6,052 nucleotides of DNA from Candidatus Fermentibacterales bacterium (GTDB taxonomy: Bacteria > Fermentibacterota > Fermentibacteria > Fermentibacterales > JAFGKQ01): contig JAFGKQ010000172.1 of the NCBI GenBank assembly GCA_016928495.1, positions 1 to 6,052 of the forward strand, written 5' to 3'. Both the position numbers and the translations under genes were made by a program. Under the pieces are notes generated by a model that did no database searches, was not told where the DNA came from, and saw only the letters and a program-made list of their open reading frames with translations. Positions 5,827 to 6,052 of this stretch are shown here, piece by piece; positions within the stretch are counted from its first letter, which is position 1; every line of letters begins with the position of its first letter.

Positions 5827-5873
5827 GGACGATCTCTAAAGAAGCAGATGGTCCTGTTTTGGGGAGAAGCGCA
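5827..5873 (-). repeat. Right terminal inverted repeat (IRR) of the complete IS
   Basis: Its reverse complement begins TGCGCTTCTCCCC, then AAAACAGGACCATCTG, and pairs in order with 4654-4700. The terminal CA at 5872-5873 is the expected IS3-family end, 67 bases after the orfB stop. Confidence 0.7.
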
Positions 5874-5966
5874 TTTCCTTGGATACTACAACCTGGGCGT
5901 GGATGGTCAACTGGAGGCAATCGGCACTGAGATGGATTCCATTGTGTTTTGCTCGGATTCCGCATA
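5874..5966. other. Short AT-richer spacer between two IS elements
   Basis: A 93-base segment between the end of the first IS and the start of the second, visibly lower in GC than the cellular genes. Two + strand frames are open across it but neither shows a recognisable protein. It is probably a remnant of the DNA into which the elements inserted. Confidence 0.4.
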
Positions 5967-5969
5967 TGA

Positions 5970-6032
5970 CCTGCCCCCGGTTTTTCGGTCCAGGTTCTAT
6001 GTTAGTAGTCGGACCGAAGGAAGAAGGGCAGG
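5970..6032 (+). promoter_or_regulatory. Two-tier hairpin in the second IS leader covering the orfA ribosome site
   Basis: CCTGCCC (5970-5976) is a perfect complement of GGGCAGG (6026-6032), which lies just before ATG 6036. Inside it TTCGGTCC (5984-5991) pairs with GGACCGAA (6011-6018), extendable by two G-T pairs and a T-A pair. Transcripts entering from outside the element could fold this way and hide the ribosome site, a known way for insertion sequences to avoid activation by read-through transcription. Confidence 0.5.
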
Positions 6033-6035
6033 GAG

Positions 6036-6052
6036 ATGTCGCGGAAGCGCTA
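6036..6052 (+). CDS. Second IS transposase OrfA, N-terminal fragment at window edge
   Basis: Only five complete codons are visible, reading MSRKR, followed by TA of a probable tyrosine codon. The match to MGRKRY at the start of the first OrfA, at nearly the same distance from the IS end, supports the call. AAGAAGGG (6021-6028) or GGGCAGGGAG (6026-6035) could serve as ribosome site; the latter abuts the start. Confidence 0.6.

Larger units (their letters stand above)
4654..5873 (+). mobile_element. Complete IS3-family insertion sequence, IS407-like group
   Basis: A 1,220-bp element bounded by TG at 4654 and CA at 5873, with 47-bp imperfect inverted repeats, orfA (4719), a -1 frameshift site at 4973-4979 and orfB (stop at 5806). 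The two-gene layout, the frameshift signal, an N-terminal helix-turn-helix/leucine zipper in OrfA and a D,D(35)E integrase core in OrfB are diagnostic of the IS3 family. Both ORFs are intact, so transposition competence is plausible. No target duplication is visible: bases before 4654 are ACG and after 5873 are TTT, so the ends may have been rearranged. Arginine codons (more CGT and CGG) differ from the AGG-rich cellular genes upstream, as expected of acquired DNA. An alternative left boundary at 4602 also resembles the right end over about 26 bases but loses similarity beyond that. Confidence 0.88.
5967..6052 (+). mobile_element. Left end of a second, related IS3-family element (runs off the window)
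   Basis: Starts TGACCTGCCCCCGG, the classic form of IS407-type ends, and reaches an orfA start (ATG 6036) 69 bases later; in the complete IS the corresponding distance is 65. The predicted protein begins MSRKR and then a TA- codon compatible with tyrosine, matching MGRKRY of the first OrfA. The leader sequence differs from the complete IS but closely matches the orphan at 4602, so this element is a sister type rather than a copy. Confidence 0.75.

Noticed and set aside
4602-5873. Whole 4602-5873 interval as a single IS with its left end at 4602
   Set aside because: The first 26 bases do resemble the right end, but the match to 4654-4700 extends much further, and 4602-4653 is closer to the second IS. 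It remains a weaker alternative.
5818-6052. + strand frame open from ATG 5818 to the window end (78 codons)
   Set aside because: It overlaps the IS right repeat and then the leader and start of the second IS. A second frame is also open over the spacer, and no protein family is recognisable.
1-6052. CRISPR array, tRNA, rRNA or riboswitch
   Set aside because: I saw no regularly spaced direct repeats, no cloverleaf-like sequence and no conserved rRNA or riboswitch core on either strand.

Overview
The window reads as high-GC bacterial chromosome. Codons favour AGG for arginine and use ATA for isoleucine. A run of same-strand cellular genes gives way at about 4,600 to insertion-sequence (IS) DNA. 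The sequence alone does not fix the phylum; an uncultivated, anaerobe-like lineage is plausible but is only a guess.

Bases 1-4466 look like one tightly packed transcription unit, all on the + strand. It holds the 3' part of an NAD-dependent sugar-nucleotide epimerase/dehydratase, a TrmH/SpoU RNA 2'-O-methyltransferase, a B12-binding radical SAM enzyme that overlaps its predecessor by ATGA, a glycoside hydrolase family 43-like protein, and a small membrane-anchored protein with a PH-like region. Spacing between genes runs from overlap to 14 bases. The epimerase and the GH43-like protein, with a possible tailoring radical SAM enzyme between them, hint at sugar or surface-glycan metabolism, but no pathway can be named. 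Two of these genes (TrmH and GH43) have clearly coding N-termini upstream of any in-frame ATG, GTG or TTG. Either they use rare start codons or the sequence is wrong at those points.

Bases 4467-4653 are non-coding. They hold a GC-rich hairpin built from TGCCGGTC repeats, an AT-rich spot with an extended -10 promoter (TGGTATACT), and an orphan IS-end-like sequence (4602-4653) that folds into a 9-bp hairpin.

Bases 4654-5873 are a complete IS3-family element, IS407-like in its proteins. It has 47-bp imperfect terminal inverted repeats, orfA, an A7 slippery site followed by a stem, and orfB in the -1 frame with an intact DDE catalytic triad. After a 93-bp AT-richer spacer, a second related IS begins at 5967. 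Its left end matches the orphan sequence at 4602 without gaps, and its orfA starts at 6036 and runs off the window. The recurring IS-end hairpin, with a compensatory base-pair change between its two copies, is the most unusual structure here. I found no convincing wholly new defence or biosynthetic system.
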